DNA of 64,000 bases from Babesia bovis T2Bo (GCF_000165395.2 NW_026261572.1:62001-126000); one strand, 5' to 3'; counted from the first letter of the stretch, positions 9,357-20,550 are shown. Notes: generated by a model from the letters alone, not told the origin. Translations and numbers: made by a program.

Positions 9357-11777
9357 CTAATTGGAGATGGCGTCAGCCTCACTAGATTGTGCAGCACGGC
9401 TTTCCCTGCGCTTCATACGCTGCCGCTGACCACGGCTGTATGTTTTGCGCTTTTTGGCCTTCGATGGCTTATCAGGCTCAGCCTCCTTACCTTCCTTCAA
9501 CTTCGAGTCGTATTGTTCCTTACGCTTACGTTGAACGTAAAGCGCACGACTGTCCTCAATGGCAAACTCAGCAAACAGACAATTCTTTACCCCGAACAGC
9601 TCAGAGTTATTAGACAAATAACGAAGTGCACTCAGAGCAAGCTCCTCCTTATCAAAGTCAATGAATGCAAAAGGCTTTCTCCTTCGCATTACCGTGTCAC
9701 CAGAGGTTACCTTACGCTTATCATCGGATAGAAGTGTTACCTTGCCTATGGTGCGAGTGGCATCCACCTTAGCAGTACCATAGAGTTTCTTCAAGTCTAC
9801 GCTCTTGCGGAAGTGACTTGCAATAGCAGTGCGCAAATTATTGACATCGACGTTGTTTGGTAAGTTGCGAATGCATAAACGCTTGGGATTCACAAACATG
9901 TTTGGGTTCTTCATCTTCTCTACCTTCTCCTTCCAACTGTCCAGCTGTAACTTCTTCTGAGCAGGAGTCAGATTCTGGAACTCTGGAGATGTCTCCAGAA
10001 TTACACCCTCCATAAGTAGTTCACTGTGCTTCTTATTGCTGAATTCTTCCTTCGGTGCAGGCTCGCGCTTCTTCAGGGTACTAGCCTCCTCACGGCTAAT
10101 TGCACTAGATAACTTCAACCTACGACCATTCAAAGAAAATCCAAGGCCAGCAGCTTTTGATAACTTCACTCGTGAACGCGACGTTTCAGCGGATCTGGCA
10201 AATTCGGCATCTCGCTCAAGTGCAAGCTCCTCTAAATCCAATACCTTCCGGGCATCATCGACATTCTTGAACATAATAAACGCAGTGCCCCGACTACCAC
10301 CAGAGCTGTCCTTGCAAATCTTACACGATTCCACAGCACCAAAGGTGTTGAAGTATTCTCGCAGACCTGATTCCGTAGATTCGTAACTAAGGTTACGTAC
10401 GAAGATTGTGCGCTGCTGCTGGTCAGCGCTGCTATTGCTTTCCAGATTAACCGTATCTTCGTTGAGAGACTTGCCTTCTTCTGTTGCCGCATCAAGGTCA
10501 GCGTTACTTGTGTCGCTGCCCTCGTGTTCATCATTGTCTGGATCAATATCGTCTTCAGGATGGTCCCCTTCACTTGTCTTGGGCTTGTCAGCATATATCT
10601 CAGTGGGAAGCGCCATTGTTAAGCGGATATTACGACCACGGAATTCAGAACCGTTCAAACGAAGAATGGCCTTATTGGCCACATTGGCATTCGTAAACTG
10701 AATAAACGCGAATCCCTTTTTCTTATCGCCACCAGGCATGTGGACAGTAGCACCCTTGTCAAAAGTATGAGCCAAGGCCTCAAGGTGCTTGACACTAGTG
10801 TTAAAAGGTAAATTCTGGACGAAAACACGTCCAGCACGAGAGGTCTTCACCCCGAATGACGGTGCCTCACAACGGATTCGTGATTTCTTAGTACGGTCGC
10901 CCAAAGTAAAAACCAAAGAAGTGCCGTTAATTAAGGAATTAAACTTAATACATTCCTGTACCGTATCAAAAGATACCTTCCAAGTGCCATTGTCAGATTT
11001 TTCAAGACATTTGTATGACGCGCCAGGGATATCACTGATTGACTTCGCTAAATCAGATTCCGCAACCTGCTTTGGTACGTTGTGCAATGCCAGAGATTTG
11101 TAAGAATTCTTAGATGGCATATATGATTTTTTACCGTCATCTGTGGATAAACGACTGGATATAGAAACTGAAATGGATTTACCATTCAACTCATAACCAT
11201 TTAAACGTGATATGTAAGCATTGGCAATTTCGGAATTCGCCACAATAACCACAACCTTACCACGAGCTGTCATGAAACAATTGTCGTATTTACCACAAAC
11301 AGATGCGTGGTTGTTAATCAGTGACTTAAAATCACCCTCAGAAGAATCGACATTGGTAAATACAAGACGCACTGATGTGCGAGGTTTCTTCGTAGGAGGC
11401 CCAGCATTTTCTGATGACACAGCAGATGTAGTATCAGATGTTTCCTGAGATTCCAACTTAGCCGCAGATAACTTTTTCAATGGCTTTTTGTCATCAACAA
11501 CCCCTTTGTCCAAAGGCCGCTTAGACCTTTTGGAATCTGCCGAAGTAGGTTTAGCATCCTCTGTGTCATCCAAAATATCCTCAGGAATCAATAGACGATC
11601 ACTTGGGAGGGAACTGAGATCTATTGCATCCTCATTGTTTTCACCAAATTCTGTTACATCCACACCAAATGAATCAATTACATTCTTAATGTCACGTAAC
11701 ATGGATTCAGTGGAAAACTCAACGGAACCAGATCCGTTATCCACGGTCTTACGACCACTCTTCTCTAGCGATTTCAT
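9357..11777 (-). CDS. NOP4: Nop4/RBM28-like nucleolar RNA-binding protein
   Basis: An 806-residue, single-exon protein with several RRM folds, needed in yeast for 60S ribosome assembly. Clear RRMs: about 317-393 (RVFVQNLPFN as RNP2, KKGFAFIQF as RNP1), about 455-525 (TIFVRNLSYES, SRGTAFIMF) and about 637-745 (LCIRNLPNNV, PFAFIDF). The stretch after this last RNP1 (ALSALRYLSNNSELFG, then FAEFAIEDSRAL) is diagnostic of Nop4/RBM28. Two weaker RRM-like units lie near 137-215 and 225-300. The acidic N-terminus, the linker near 395-450 and the Lys/Arg-rich tail (KAKKRKTYSRGQRQRMKRR) suit a nucleolar protein. Length is close to human RBM28 (759) and yeast Nop4 (685). Confidence 0.88.
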   Translation of the reverse strand: MKSLEKSGRKTVDNGSGSVEFSTESMLRDIKNVIDSFGVDVTEFGENNEDAIDLSSLPSDRLLIPEDILDDTEDAKPTSADSKRSKRPLDKGVVDDKKPLKKLSAAKLESQETSDTTSAVSSENAGPPTKKPRTSVRLVFTNVDSSEGDFKSLINNHASVCGKYDNCFMTARGKVVVIVANSEIANAYISRLNGYELNGKSISVSISSRLSTDDGKKSYMPSKNSYKSLALHNVPKQVAESDLAKSISDIPGASYKCLEKSDNGTWKVSFDTVQECIKFNSLINGTSLVFTLGDRTKKSRIRCEAPSFGVKTSRAGRVFVQNLPFNTSVKHLEALAHTFDKGATVHMPGGDKKKGFAFIQFTNANVANKAILRLNGSEFRGRNIRLTMALPTEIYADKPKTSEGDHPEDDIDPDNDEHEGSDTSNADLDAATEEGKSLNEDTVNLESNSSADQQQRTIFVRNLSYESTESGLREYFNTFGAVESCKICKDSSGGSRGTAFIMFKNVDDARKVLDLEELALERDAEFARSAETSRSRVKLSKAAGLGFSLNGRRLKLSSAISREEASTLKKREPAPKEEFSNKKHSELLMEGVILETSPEFQNLTPAQKKLQLDSWKEKVEKMKNPNMFVNPKRLCIRNLPNNVDVNNLRTAIASHFRKSVDLKKLYGTAKVDATRTIGKVTLLSDDKRKVTSGDTVMRRRKPFAFIDFDKEELALSALRYLSNNSELFGVKNCLFAEFAIEDSRALYVQRKRKEQYDSKLKEGKEAEPDKPSKAKKRKTYSRGQRQRMKRRESRAAQSSEADAISN

Positions 11778-11796
11778 AGTAATGATGTCTAATTAA

Positions 11797-12088
11797 TCAT
11801 TTTGAGGCGTTAGCCCAACGCTCTAAATAAGGGTCTGGAGTCGCAGATGTTATAGTAGTGTCCACAGGTGAACCATTCAAAATATCAACCTCTAGAAAAC
11901 CAACAGGCTTAAACGCCGCAGAAATCCGATTATGCACAGAACTAACACCCTGTTCTAAGCTAGAAACTGTAGTACCCCTGCGATAAAGCTTATCAAACAG
12001 GAAGACGTCTAGCTTGCCGGGAACCTGATTTGTATAATTAATCACAACAGAAACAACAAACCTGTAATTTGCGCCACAACGTTGACAT
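11797..12088 (-). CDS. Small conserved-looking protein, two exons (84 aa)
   Basis: Exon 1, 12062-12088, codes for MSTLWRKLQ; a 37-base intron (12025-12061, gtttgt...caaatcag) follows; exon 2 runs 11797-12024. The phase-0 join gives 84 residues. The apparent ORF start inside the intron is a GTG and is not needed. The protein has no signal peptide or membrane segment; it contains GKLDVFLFDKLYRRGTTV and ends in PYLERWANASK. I do not recognise it. The short N-terminus with Trp-Arg-Lys could be a small mitochondrial targeting signal. It lies only about 20 bases downstream of the Nop4 start on the same strand. Confidence 0.6.
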
Positions 12089-12240
12089 TTTAAACGTGTA
12101 AAAACACACTGATGATCACCCTACCTAGGTAAAAACGTAATCAGGAACAGGTGTAACACGCCCCCATCCAAAACTTAATAGACATGAACAATATCGAAAT
12201 AATAACACACACTACGACGATAGGATATATATTAAGTGAA

Positions 12241-12688
12241 TTAATGTTTGCGCATTAGAATGCTGGCCATTTCCGGTGTAACCTTAGTCAACTTGCGCCG
12301 AGCCTTCTTGCTCATCTTGGCTACCTTCTCTGTGAAACAATGTACACATCTACACAAGTATAAACCCACTGTTATTAACCAATACAACATCGTTACCAGC
12401 AGATTTTATTTCGTTCGCTTCCTTTTTAGCACGGCGGGCTTTTATCTTGCGATTTCTTTCAATTTGGCGCTCTTTAGCGCGCTTTATCACCTCTTTGGCC
12501 TCTGCAGAAATTTCCTTCATTTCGTTCTTTAAAGCCTGAGCCTCCTCCCATTTCTGTCGACTGCGTTCCTCTGCTGTATTGCCGCCACCGCTCTTTGACA
12601 ACGCACGACGAGGACGAGACTCCTTCTTCCAAGGCCGTCCTGAAAGAGGTGTGCCCTTTATTGATAGCCCATCGGAGGCGCTAGTCAT
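12241..12688 (-). CDS. CGR1: Cgr1/CCDC86-type rRNA-processing protein
   Basis: Two exons, 12397-12688 and 12241-12329, with a 67-base intron, give 126 residues. The N-terminal block KGTPLSGRPWKKESRPRR matches the conserved opening of yeast Cgr1 (GTPvSGkvWK), a small nucleolar protein needed for 60S subunit production. The rest is a long, basic, Glu/Lys/Arg helix (EEAQALKNEMKEISAEAKE..., then KMSKKARRKLTK), also typical. Without the splice the frame runs on to a false tail. The gene sits near another nucleolar gene (Nop4) on the same strand. The short family motif limits certainty, but order and composition fit. Confidence 0.72.
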
Positions 12689-13588
12689 TATTGTAGTGAT
12701 TCAACAGGCAAAATAATGCCCTATGATCATTATGATATTCACCTGAGGCGGATGGGATACTGTGTTAGGGTACTACACAACACAACTTATGAAGTTTCCT
12801 TTTTTCATATGTAATTATAGGCAATTATATTCGGTAATGTGTTTTACCATAATGATCTGGTTTTTCCCATTCGACAAAGGTGTGGTCCCTTATATCAACA
12901 AATGCCATACAGGATTCTAACTGTGTGACTTCGGTGGAATCCATCTTTTAGTATATGATTAGTAATCTCTTATGTAAACTGTATTACTGTTAGACGGATT
13001 GTATAATAAGTTTTTTCCTGTAACTATACCCTGACTACAGTAAACAATCTTTTGCAATTTTGCTTACATTGTTTTATACCAAGTGACAATACCATTTATT
13101 TATCCGTGGTAATTGCTGTAGCGCGTAATCTCTGCTAATGATTCCTGTGGCGGAGCATTTAGCTGCCTGGGCTATAGTTTCGCAAAATACGGAATGCAGT
13201 CATGCGAAACTAGTTGCTGATCGCTGTTAGCAGAGGGATCGGTTCAGCATGCGACACAATGTTGACGCAACTGGACCCTGGCATACATGCGCAAAGTATT
13301 TGTTTTACCATGTGCCACATCGAACCACAGTTGAGCCCAAATGCTGGGATCAACCCTCAAATGTAGTAAATGTACCAACTCCTACAATCTTACCAACTAA
13401 TCTACATTAGTGACATAAAGAGTCCATTGAACCGCATCTTGATGTTGAATCATAGAGTAACACCAATACCATCAACGTTATAGTCCGTACACAACATCAC
13501 AACAATAAAATAACGTGGACGAACATACGATACAATCGGTGATTCGCACGTCTATTTAGGATATGATATAGTCAACATAATTGATAAG
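12689..13588. other. Divergent intergenic region, Cgr1 / metalloprotease
   Basis: About 900 bases between divergent starts. I see no coding frame of note, tRNA-like fold or repeat. It presumably carries the promoters of both genes. Confidence 0.5.
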
Positions 13589-16500
13589 ATGACGCAAATA
13601 AAGAAGAGCGGAGCCTTTGCGCTCATCGGGTGCGTGGCCGTCACAGTGCTGGCTTCCACATATGCCTTCCATGTATCACAAAACAACAAAACCGGTACGT
13701 TGAGTTTAGGTTATAACTAACAGTGCTCAGCTGGTCAGCATGATGCAATGGTTTCAGATGAATCAAAACCGATCAATCATGCCTCCTTCGCAGAATTGGG
13801 TGTTTTCCTAGAACCCAAGATGATATCTAATCACGATGGTAACATGGTACCATCGTTCCTCCACACAAGCCCTATGTCTATAGGCGCAGCATATGATTCA
13901 GTCAGGCTTCCTAAGAAGGACAAGTTGTTCCAAGTTACCGGAAGCGTCGGCGGACTTGTTCAGGGTAACCCAGTAACGGTGATACTTGGTACAATGTTCG
14001 GATCACGGTTTGATATTCTTTATGAATCCAAGATATCAGTCGAATCACCCATATTCAATTTTATGGTTGTTAAAGGACGCTATTACATCAAAATAGAGGC
14101 CTCAGGATATTACCTCCCTGGAGCCTCAAGGCTGCAAAGACCATGTAAACGCGATCCATGCCCTTTCACCACTACTCAACATCAACTTCAAGTGGAGCCA
14201 ATAATGAATAACGATGGTGTATACAGATACCAATGGGTTCTACAGGAAAGCGCTCAGTATGGTATAGAAAGCCTGACAATGATTGATCCCAAAGAAGCTT
14301 CAGCTATAAACGCAGATACTCCAGGTATTGAAGGGCTTCTGGATTACAGTGATGCGGCTGCAAAACTTAAGATGTACTTCGGTATAGAACTACACGGAGC
14401 ATGGGGAAGTGAATATGCCAGCAGGGTCTATACTATCCTAGACAAGTGGGACTGGTACAAAGATTTGCACAAGAGGGAACCCAAACAGCAGAAGTGGGTT
14501 CTCACTGACGAGCCTTTGTATCCACAAGATGTTTCAATCACCAGATTTACACCTCATAATGAAAACCCACCAGATGGAAACATGGATGCAATGAAATACA
14601 CCCAAATGGTCACATTCTCGAGACAAGCCTTCACATATGCAGTTAAGAGAGCCCTTGAAAAAGGGAAAGGTAATGGAATTTACTTCTCCAGGAGATTGCA
14701 CAAATCAATAATCAGAGCGTTATGCCTCCACGAACCTAAAATCATGAGGGAGCTTTTTACTCACATGCATGACGTCATTCTAGTGGAACCAACACAGAGG
14801 GAATTATTCTTCTACCATGGTATGCCAGTAAGTCCATACCCAGAGAGCCACTACCAGTCATGGTTCAAGCACCCCGAAGAACTTGTAGAGATGGCAACAA
14901 GCTGGAGAGAATTTCCCGCTGGGTTGCAAAAAATCTCGGGACTTAAGTTCCTATTCCGCAGAGTCGACGGTATGGTAAACCCAGAATCCCCAACAGCACC
15001 AGCTATTGCCTACCCTAGAGGACCTGGTAGTCCGTCCTATATAGAGTTCATGGAATCAGGATTTTACAAATACCCAGATGTGCCCCTGATGGTTTTACAT
15101 GAAATCGCGCACTTTGTTCACCAAAACGTAGTAACACCGGAGATGTTCCAAAAATGGCGCGATGTCGGAGGGTGGTTCCGTGACACTAGAGATCCGGATG
15201 GATGGATCACTAGGCAGCAGACAGAATTCGTTAGTGACTATGGTCACAAAAAGAATCCTGAAGAGGACTTTGCAACATGCCTTACAGATTATGTACTAAG
15301 GCCAAACCTATTGAGAAGTAGGGCACCCAGGAAATACGATTTCATGCGCAACAATGTTATGAATGGCGCATACTATGTAACTAAAGCTACGCACGAATTC
15401 CTAGTGTTGAACTTAGGTAATCCAGACTTTATGTACCCTGGAAGAATCACAAACGTGGATATCACCGTGACAGGGAAAGTAGACCAGGATAAACAAGTCA
15501 AGTTTATAATTACATTGGCCAACAACGGACCACAATCGTGTGCTGTAAGTGGGAAATTCCGCCTGGTGTCATCAGTAGGCACATTCCATGACGTAGAGCT
15601 TGGTGGTAGAGGATGTACCCATACACTCGAAGGTAGCGTACTTATTAACAAGACACAAAAACGTGGTGTATGGACAACTGATCAGATTGTTCTCGTTGAT
15701 GAACATCAGCTTCACCGCTATGTCGGCTCAGCAGATTTCGGAATGCGTGTTTGGATAGACAATGTCGCAGAAGATTTCATCGAACCAAAGGCAATTACTA
15801 CGTCAATCGGTCTACACCTACTCAACACTAAAGGTAAGTAACGTCAAAAGCACTGGAAGCTCATATATATTGTAGATGGCGGTGGAATAGCCCGTGCAAC
15901 ATGGATCGTCGCTGACGCCGGTGTCCTTCGTGAAAAATCATGTGGATTTGCTTCCGTATACAGCATAACTTCGCAACAGTATTCATTAGGAAGCTATGCA
16001 TATGGTTTAAACACAACAGCAGGTCCAAACCCTGACTGGCGTAAGGGTATATGGAATGGTTGTAGACAGGTGCCCTCGCGAATGTGTGATTCCAGGTGGG
16101 TACAAAGCCATGAGATTGACGGTAGTTTGAACTTCAATAAATTCGCATTCGATGACGAATTACATTTCGAGGGACTCAGCGCCAATGAAACCAATGCAAA
16201 TGTGTGTAACTGCTTCCAGGTAGCAGTGAACATCCCTCTGAGTAAAGCAGCGCGTTCTGGCAAATACTTCCTCAGTAACGTGAGCTCATTCGACTCAGCA
16301 GGTAACTCACAGATGCTTCAATGGCCACGTGAAAAGGGACCATTCATTGAATATAACAGTGGTAGAGCTATAGAAGATAATAGCAAACCCGAGTTGAGGA
16401 ACGTCCGCGTAGACAGTGCTCCAGTAGACGTACAACATCCTAACGGTGAGACTGTGGTATGTTTACTTATGAAATTATACAATACGTAACAGGTTAACAT

Positions 16501-16762
16501 CGATTTTGACGTGCGTGACCCACAGAGTGGTATAGCTGGTATTATAGCACTCTTGCGTGACCCGTTCGGTGCTGAATACCAATTCCAACCTGATTTCAAC
16601 AAAAACGAAAATAACTGGCAACGCGTCTCATACAGATATATGTTGCCCAGAGGATCAGTACCTGGTGTTTGGCATCTAGCTTACATTGTCATCTATGACA
16701 ATGCAGGAAATAACCTTACAGCAGATTTGAATGAACAGGTATTGGTGCAAGCAGCAAGATGA
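13589..16762 (+). CDS. Large secreted zinc metalloprotease (HEXXH, gluzincin-like)
   Basis: Four exons (13589-13694, 13731-15833, 15876-16456, 16493-16762; introns of 36, 42 and 36 bases) give 1,019 residues. Exon 1 codes for a signal peptide or anchor (GAFALIGCVAVTVLASTYAF). The zinc site HEIAH lies near residues 492-496 and is followed 30-50 residues on by EFVSDYGHKKNPEEDFATC, the layout of metallopeptidases with a (F/S)xSxYG..NPxEDFA block, related to the anthrax-lethal-factor-type (M34/ATLF) fold. The Glu of the second block would be the third zinc ligand. A beta-sandwich-like region precedes the protease, and the C-terminal 400 residues look like repeated Ig-like domains, some with SGI..G..DPFG motifs common in bacterial secreted enzymes. 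Substrate unknown; possibly host-facing or secretory. Its stop codon overlaps the derlin start. Confidence 0.75.
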
Positions 16763-17730
16763 ATGCACGTATTCTGTTGTATTCCACACTCATCAGTTTG
16801 ATTGCCCATGCCGAAGTATATGCACGCTCCGCAATTCATGGACCTATACAGCATGCGATAACTCAAGTGTCACGTCAAAAGGATCTCATTCCTGTCTCTA
16901 TGTCCGCCAAAGGGAGCTTGTACAACCTGGCTACCATACCTACGAAACCAATGCTACAGTGTAATGGAGTACCGCCAAAGGATTCTTCATTGAGCTTAGA
17001 CAACGACGAACCTAAGTGGAGCCTAAGTTCATTATTGGACTCAAGAGAACACTGGTGGTTATCTCGCTATGTGAAAGCGATCAAAAGATTGCCACCAGTC
17101 ACTTCGAGCTATATCACACTATCTACGATTATGGCACTATTGTCCTGGGGGTTCAACGATAATTATCCGTTGGAAATATTACAATTCGACCTTAAATCCT
17201 TTAAAAGCGGTAAGATATGGAGAATATTAACTCCGTTTCTCAACTTCGGACAACTTTGGCTGGCCCATATCTTTATGGCACAGTCCGTGGCATTGTATAT
17301 GGCGTCTGTAGAGGTTTCACATTGCGCAAAGCCTGAGAAATTTCTTGAATTTATGACTTTCGGTACCATGTGCATATCACTCTATGGGCTTGCTGATTCT
17401 TTGTTTGGTAAGCAGGAGAATACAATGGGAAGCGCGGCGTATCATCTTCATACGTATGTGTTATACTACTGGAGCCGTCTAAATGAAGGGACCGTAGTGA
17501 ACTGCTTTGATTTATTCAATCTGCCCGCCGAGATGGTTCCCTTTATATTTGTCTTGCAAAACTATCTCCTCTACAAAGAGATTTACGCAACGGATATAGC
17601 TGCTATTGCTGCAGCCCATTTTTACTTCTACAACCTCTCCAATACGAAGGCAATATGGCCTTTTTCACTACTACGGAAAATAGGTTTCAAAAAGCTCTAC
17701 GAGCGATTTAACAATGAAATATCTCGTTAA
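16759..17730 (+). CDS. Apicoplast-type derlin (Der1-like, SELMA translocon)
   Basis: A 323-residue single-exon protein. The N-terminus is bipartite: a signal peptide (LLYSTLISLIAHAEVYARS) and then about 80 residues of transit-like sequence. The derlin fold starts near residue 113 with LPPVTSSYITLSTIMALLSWG and continues with FKSGKIWRILTPFLNFG, the derlin signature region; several membrane segments follow. Derlins form the ERAD channel; apicomplexans have a second set that imports proteins across the second-outermost apicoplast membrane, and the leader points to that set. The ATG at 16759 overlaps the TGA of the metalloprotease (ATGA), very unusual for a eukaryotic nuclear gene. A downstream ATG start would lose the signal peptide. 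Confidence 0.85.
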   Translation: MNARILLYSTLISLIAHAEVYARSAIHGPIQHAITQVSRQKDLIPVSMSAKGSLYNLATIPTKPMLQCNGVPPKDSSLSLDNDEPKWSLSSLLDSREHWWLSRYVKAIKRLPPVTSSYITLSTIMALLSWGFNDNYPLEILQFDLKSFKSGKIWRILTPFLNFGQLWLAHIFMAQSVALYMASVEVSHCAKPEKFLEFMTFGTMCISLYGLADSLFGKQENTMGSAAYHLHTYVLYYWSRLNEGTVVNCFDLFNLPAEMVPFIFVLQNYLLYKEIYATDIAAIAAAHFYFYNLSNTKAIWPFSLLRKIGFKKLYERFNNEISR

Positions 17731-17880
17731 TGTAGTTTGTACATAGTAAAAACTTTTTATCATAGCTTCATGCGTTATTATATATACATTCGATTTAGAA
17801 CACTATAAAATGATTCACGAATACATCCAACACCATTTAATTATGGTAAGTGACCTTATCGGATGTGATTAAAATGATGT

Positions 17881-18944
17881 TCAATTGCTGGTAAGCGTGG
17901 CGTTCTGCGTTTTTCCATCTAATGCGGCATCTATTCTAGCAGAGAGCTGTGCTATATAACACGATACCATCAAACATACCTCAGAAGATACAGTAGGATA
18001 TGAATCACGCTTTCTCTTCAAGGCGGTAACGACATCATCTTTATCTTCGAATCCAAGAGCATTCATGGCCTCAAGACATACGGTGAGTTGCAATAATGTC
18101 AGTTGTGAATATTTGATGCATTTGACGATCACTTTGCCCGCTTCCTTGATATCTGGATCTATCCTAAAGCGTGATAAAACGATGAGAGCCCTCAATAATT
18201 CGAATGGTCCAAAACTAGTGGCGCGTTCCTGCAACTCACGGCAGATCTCGTGTATAGTCTTGTCATTCACTTCCGACTTCGAACATCCAGTAGCAAAGTT
18301 GATGAGTGATATAGCGTCCACTGATTTTATGTTGCATATTCCCCTCGTGATTAAGGCTTGTATCAGCTCATTATCGTGGTAGCGCAACCTTGTCAACGCA
18401 TGTAAAATATCGCATACATCTTGCGGCCGCAAATGGTCTATATTTTCACGCACTACAGTAGCGCAACGAGTGACTAGTGTGCTATTAGTGAAGTGTATCT
18501 TGGAAAAGAATACCAAGATTGACCGTGATTCTGTTAGTGGTAATGATGGATACTGCTCCAGTTTATCAACCAATGCAGAAAATAAGTGGAAATTGCGATA
18601 ACGTGCTTTTGATAAGCTTGATAAAATGCTTACGATGTCATTTGCTCCCAGATTGTCAATGTGACGGAATACAACGGCGGCAATCTGTCGGAGCTCATCT
18701 CTCCCGGTGACACCTAAATTTGTATATTAACCATTATATATAGTAATGTGTCTTGTCTAAGACTTATGTAATCTAAATGCCAGCCTATTACACGTGTATA
18801 ATGCCAATTCGTGATGTACTATGGCTGTTGTACGAAGGAAGGGTGTAACGTACCTTCACGAACACAACGACGAACTATAGAAGCTACACTGCAGCTAGAA
18901 GAAGTAACTAATCGATTTAACAGATCTACTTTAATGCTATTCAT
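17881..18944 (-). CDS. Helical-repeat protein, RAP/FAST-type (mitochondrial RNA?)
   Basis: Exon 1, 18854-18944, and exon 2, 17881-18713, joined over a 140-base intron, give 307 residues. The protein consists of degenerate 35-40 residue helical repeats (for example LRPQDVCDILHALTRLRYHDNEL, with similar units before and after), the pattern seen upstream of RAP domains in apicomplexan mitochondrial RNA-processing proteins. No RAP domain is visible at the C-terminus. The first residues (MNSIKVDLLNRLVTSSSC) could be a mitochondrial leader. It ends in a short polar tail. Only 9 bases separate its start from the Ste24 stop, both on the minus strand. Role inferred from repeat type and resemblance to the genes at 43.5 and 45.7 kb. 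Confidence 0.65.
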
Positions 18945-18953
18945 TGAAGAAGG

Positions 18954-20443
18954 TTAGATCTTTTTATCTGCTATGGCCTTGTATATGGCATACACACGCT
19001 CGAATAAGACGGGGTGGGTAAAGTGATACCAAGAGTAGAGAGAATCATGATGTATCATAGACTTGTTGTTGTGATGAATCTCTACTAGCGCCTTTGCTAA
19101 TTCTTCACCGTGGCCCATCTTAACAGCGAAGTTGTCAGCCTCGTACTCTCCGTAACGTGTAATGGTGGTGCTAGCGATGTGTAAAAGCACGCCAAGAGGT
19201 GTATAAAGGTATCCGAATAAAGTCATTCCGATTATAAATGCGCGTTCGTTTCCATAACCAAAGCTCTCAAACATGCCGGCATCATTCTTGAATAACCCGA
19301 AGAGGTAGAACATAGCGAATAATTGAGTATAGCTGAATAACAACAGCTTCAACGTGTGGTTGCACTTCCAATGTCCCATTTCATGAGCTGTGATAGCTAT
19401 GATCTGCTGTTTTGGTTGTTTCAGAAGGGTGTCGTACATCACAATTTTCTTGAACCACCAGAACCCATAGAAATACATGTTGGAGTGGTTGGAGCGCTTA
19501 GAACCGTCCATTAACTTGATTTCACGCAAGGGAAACTTGAGTTTTTGGGCGAGGTCCTCAATATCCTTCTTCAATTCGTTATCGTTCAAAGGCTCAAATT
19601 TGTTGAACAACGGTGCGATAAAATCGGGGTAAATAACCATCATGAAAAGATAAAATACAGCAACGAAAACGCCAACCTATGAAACATAATAATAGGATTA
19701 TTAAAACTTACGTATAGATAGAAATATTCTCCACCCCAATTTACTAGGAAAATAACGATAGAAAGAACAGGTGCACCAATGACAATCTGTAGGCCAAATG
19801 ATATCAACAGATCCTTAAAAAATAGACGAATGGTCTTCTTGTTGAAACCATGTTTCTCCTCCAATACAAAGTCAGAATAGAGACTAAACGGAATTTCTAT
19901 TATAGTGTCTATTACAGCTTTAATGCCGCAGAAAATGAGTGACTGAATGAGTATGTGAGTATATGTTGATGTACATACCTGATATGTCTCCGATGGATGC
20001 TTCAACAAACTTCCAGCATACTTCCACAGTCTAGGTCCGAAATAGTAAAATAGTAGTACCATAGCAAGTATGGTTTGAAAGATAGAAGTAACTATCTGGA
20101 AAATCAGTTTATCACGTGCATATTCCACAGTCTTGTGGTAATCATCAGATAGAAGATACACATCGACGTGCTCTTGCGCCCTTTTGGAAACGGCATCCTC
20201 ATTTTTTGAAGCTGCTTGTTTACGATTGTTTTCCTTGGCCAATCTCAACTCCCGGTTCACAACACGAAGTTGTCTGAAGTTAAGGTAATGCTCGAAAAGC
20301 TCATTCAAAACGAGCGTTCCGAGATAAAACTCAAAATGAAATGGTGAACGAAAAGGTGTGTTTATACCCATATTTAACAAACCGGAACGTAAATTAATGA
20401 AAAGAACAAAAATAACGCCCAACAGTACGGCAGCTAGGCGCAT
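18954..20443 (-). CDS. STE24: CAAX prenyl protease 1 (Ste24/ZMPSTE24)
   Basis: Three exons, 19979-20443, 19712-19942 and 18954-19676, give 472 residues (human 475). Ste24 is a multi-pass ER zinc protease that removes the -aaX tail from prenylated proteins. The zinc site HEMGHWKCNH is clear, as is the downstream EYEADNFAVKMGH carrying the third ligand Glu. EEKHGFNKKTIRLFFKD matches the family's EEkhGFNkqT block. Two introns are short: 35 bases (19677-19711) and 36 bases (19943-19978). The second is a multiple of three with no stop, so the raw frame includes 12 false residues; removing it restores the YQSLIF join expected from the family. There are about seven hydrophobic segments and a dibasic-type C-terminus. 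Confidence 0.93.
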
Positions 20444-20550
20444 TGATCGGGTAGGGTGAAACCATAACAGGTATTAGATAGTCAAGTATATGACACATTG
20501 ATATAAATAAATGGTGTGTGTTATAAAATGGGTATGTGCGGCACAATCAT

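Noticed and set aside
10408..10701. Plus-strand ORFs opposite Nop4
   Set aside because: Antisense shadows of a well-supported RRM gene.
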